Assembly: GCA_964570285.1 (NCBI GenBank)
Contig: CAZMXP010000019.1
Span: forward strand, 12,404 to 76,403
DNA: 64,000 nucleotides
Reading direction: 5' to 3'
Source of the DNA: CAZMXP01 sp964570285
GTDB taxonomy: Bacteria > Planctomycetota > PLA2
Both the position numbers and the translations under genes were made by a program. The notes under the pieces are model-generated. The model was not told the origin of the DNA and ran no database searches. It saw nothing but the letters and a program-made list of their open reading frames with translations. The first letter of the stretch is position 1. Each line of letters opens with the position of its first letter. Below are positions 62,666 to 64,000 of this stretch, one piece after another.

Positions 62666-63742
62666 GTGATGGATCCTCTTGCCGCGTCGCAATCGTTCGG
62701 TGTGCTCGCGGTATGCGAGCCGGAGGTGCCGTTCGACGAGAGCCCCGCGCCGCCGGGCGCGCGCACGCTTGGCGATGCGGTTCGGGCCGCCGTTCGCTTC
62801 CGCCACTACAGCCGGAGGACCGAAGAGGCGTACCTCGGCTGGATTCGCCGGTTCGTCCAGTTCCACCGGGGGCGTCATCCCCGCAGCCTTGGCGCGGGCG
62901 ACGTCTCCGAGTTCTTGAGCCATCTGGCCGTGGAGGGGCGCGTGAGCGCCTCCACCCAGAACCAGGCGCTCTCGGCGCTGTTGTTCCTGTTCCGTGAGGT
63001 GCTCGGGAGCGATCTGCCCTGGCTGAACGGCATGGTCCGGGCCAAGCAGCCGCGACGGCTGCCCGTCGTGCTCAGCCGGCAGGAGGTGCGGGCGGTCCTT
63101 GGGGCGATGAAGGGCACGCCGCGCTTGATGGCGACGCTGCTCTACGGTTCGGGCCTCCGCCTGCTCGAGGCGGCCCGTCTGCGGGTCAAGGATGTGGATC
63201 TGGGCCGAGAGCAGATTCTCGTTCGCTCCGGCAAGGGCGACCGGGACCGCCGGACGCTCCTCCCGAGGGCAGCGAAGGCGGATCTGAGAGGACAGATCGA
63301 AGCCGTTCGGGCGCTGCACGAGCGTGACTGCGCCCGGGGTGCGGGCTGGGTGGAGGTGCCCGACGGGCTCGACCGCAAGTACCCCAACGCCGGGAGGGAG
63401 ATCGCTTGGCAGTGGCTCTTCCCCGCCACACGCTGCTATCGCCACGGCGAATCGGGGCAGGTCCGCCGCCACCACCTCCACGAGTCGGTCCTCCAGCGCG
63501 CCGTGAAGGATGCGCTCCGCGAGGCATGCATCACCAAGCGAGCCTCCTGCCACGCGTTTCGCCACTCCTTCGCGACCCACCTGCTCGAGGACGGCTACGA
63601 CATCCGCACCCTCCAGGAATTGCTTGGGCACAAGGACCTCAACACGACGATGATCTACACCCACGTCCTCGACCGCGGCGTGGCCGGGGTCCGCAGCCCC
63701 ATGGACAGCCTCCAAGGTCCGGACGACAGCGAGAGAGAGTGA
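62666..63742 (+). CDS. intI: Integron integrase (tyrosine recombinase, IntI type)
   Basis: 358 residues. N-terminal core-binding domain FRHYSRRTEEAYLGWIRRFV and VSASTQNQALSALLFLFREVL. The catalytic domain has Arg165 (GSGLRLLEAARLRVKDVD), Lys190 (GKGDRD), His296 and Arg299 (HAFRHSFATHLLEDG), His322 (LLGHKDLNTTMIYTHV) and Tyr331. Residues 228-252 (GWVEVPDGLDRKYPNAGREI and WQWLFP) are the IntI-specific insert absent from XerC/D. It recombines gene cassettes at attI. All active residues are present. Confidence 0.95.
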   Translation: MMDPLAASQSFGVLAVCEPEVPFDESPAPPGARTLGDAVRAAVRFRHYSRRTEEAYLGWIRRFVQFHRGRHPRSLGAGDVSEFLSHLAVEGRVSASTQNQALSALLFLFREVLGSDLPWLNGMVRAKQPRRLPVVLSRQEVRAVLGAMKGTPRLMATLLYGSGLRLLEAARLRVKDVDLGREQILVRSGKGDRDRRTLLPRAAKADLRGQIEAVRALHERDCARGAGWVEVPDGLDRKYPNAGREIAWQWLFPATRCYRHGESGQVRRHHLHESVLQRAVKDALREACITKRASCHAFRHSFATHLLEDGYDIRTLQELLGHKDLNTTMIYTHVLDRGVAGVRSPMDSLQGPDDSERE

Positions 63743-64000
63743 TGACGACCATCCGTCCGCACCAGCTCGCCGGCACCCCCCCGCCGAAATAGGCCGCAGG
63801 AATAGGCCGCGAAGGATCTGCACGACGATGGCGCCGATCCGAGGTCGCACTGCGGGAATCACACCCTCCCACCGCGGTCCCGATCCGGAAATAGGCCGCG
63901 GAAATGGCCCGTCCGGCCGCGGATGGGCCGAACGGTCCACTTCAAGTTAGGCCGAGCTCGCGACATTCCTCGTGCAGGTGCAATGCCGACCATCTCGACG
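63743..64000 (+). other. Candidate attI region and possible start of a cassette array, running off the window
   Basis: After intI the sequence has three copies of AATAGGCCGC: two near 63787-63811 and one near 63891. Then comes GTTAGGC at 63946-63952, which fits the integrase core site GTTRRRY. The copies could be integrase-binding repeats. After it an ATG at about 63980 (reading PTIST in the window) could begin the first cassette gene. No attC site is visible in the 48 bases left. The cassettes would read in the same direction as intI, unlike class 1 integrons. Confidence 0.5.

Noticed and set aside
63742..63792. 16-codon frame overlapping the intI stop as ATGA
   Set aside because: Too short, Pro-rich and running into the repeat copies of the putative attI; no ribosome site.

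Overview
The window is very GC-rich (about 70% by eye) and densely packed with genes of a free-living, Gram-negative-type bacterium. The best guess is a lineage of Planctomycetota. Supporting signs are a cyclase-like/Ser-Thr kinase/formylglycine-enzyme-like fusion, an ECF sigma factor translated together with a Pkn-type kinase, tandem CHAT peptidases, many small secreted or lipid-anchored proteins, and an integron integrase oriented the same way as its putative attachment site. No rRNA, tRNA or CRISPR array was seen. Translational coupling is common: many adjacent genes share a GTGA or ATGA stop/start tetranucleotide.

Layout. 1-5.2 kb: the end of an ECF sigma factor, a secreted helical protein, a sugar-phosphate isomerase-like protein, a lipoprotein, rsmB, and divergently pfkA. 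5.2-18.1 kb: an apparent six-gene minus-strand operon (two secreted cyclophilins, an ECF sigma factor, a zinc-finger Ser/Thr kinase, two CHAT caspase-like proteins) ending at a 163-bp element with 19-bp inverted ends. 18.1-31.4 kb: mazG, a molybdopterin oxidoreductase without its Fe-S cysteines, a HEAT-repeat secreted protein, rRNA and other methyltransferases, nadC, a MarR regulator, a helix-hairpin-helix protein, a K+-dependent membrane pyrophosphatase and a secreted TPR-like protein. 31.4-33.6 kb: a lower-GC island with a broken TIR gene, an intact Fic protein and a RelE/ParE remnant, bounded by two related hairpins. 33.6-38.2 kb: cstA-like transporter, rsfS, a lipoprotein, a DinG-family helicase.

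38.2-40.6 kb: toxin-antitoxin type genes (hicBA and a nucleotidyltransferase pair) plus decayed sequence. 40.6-47.8 kb: a co-oriented export cluster (Cys-rich secreted protein, TolC-like, HlyD-like, ABC ATPase, two FtsX-type permeases, lipoprotein). 47.9-54 kb: a DEAD-box helicase, a second ECF sigma factor with small partners, DUF2200, an NmrA-like protein, a DUF1579-like protein and a GNAT acetyltransferase. 54-58.4 kb: acs with an AbrB-like partner, mutY, moeA. 58.5-62.5 kb: the three-module kinase and a P-loop NTPase. 62.5-64 kb: an integron integrase followed by a candidate attI and possibly the start of a cassette array that runs out of the window.

The most promising undescribed system is the 5.3-18.1 kb operon. 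The sigma factor and kinase could form a sensing pair that controls, or is controlled by, two caspase-like proteins. The second candidate is the same-orientation integron at the right edge. A GC-rich repeat family (a C7-GCG-C7 type motif, sometimes next to a 32-nt repeat) is scattered between genes and has expanded in frame inside the sigma factor gene.
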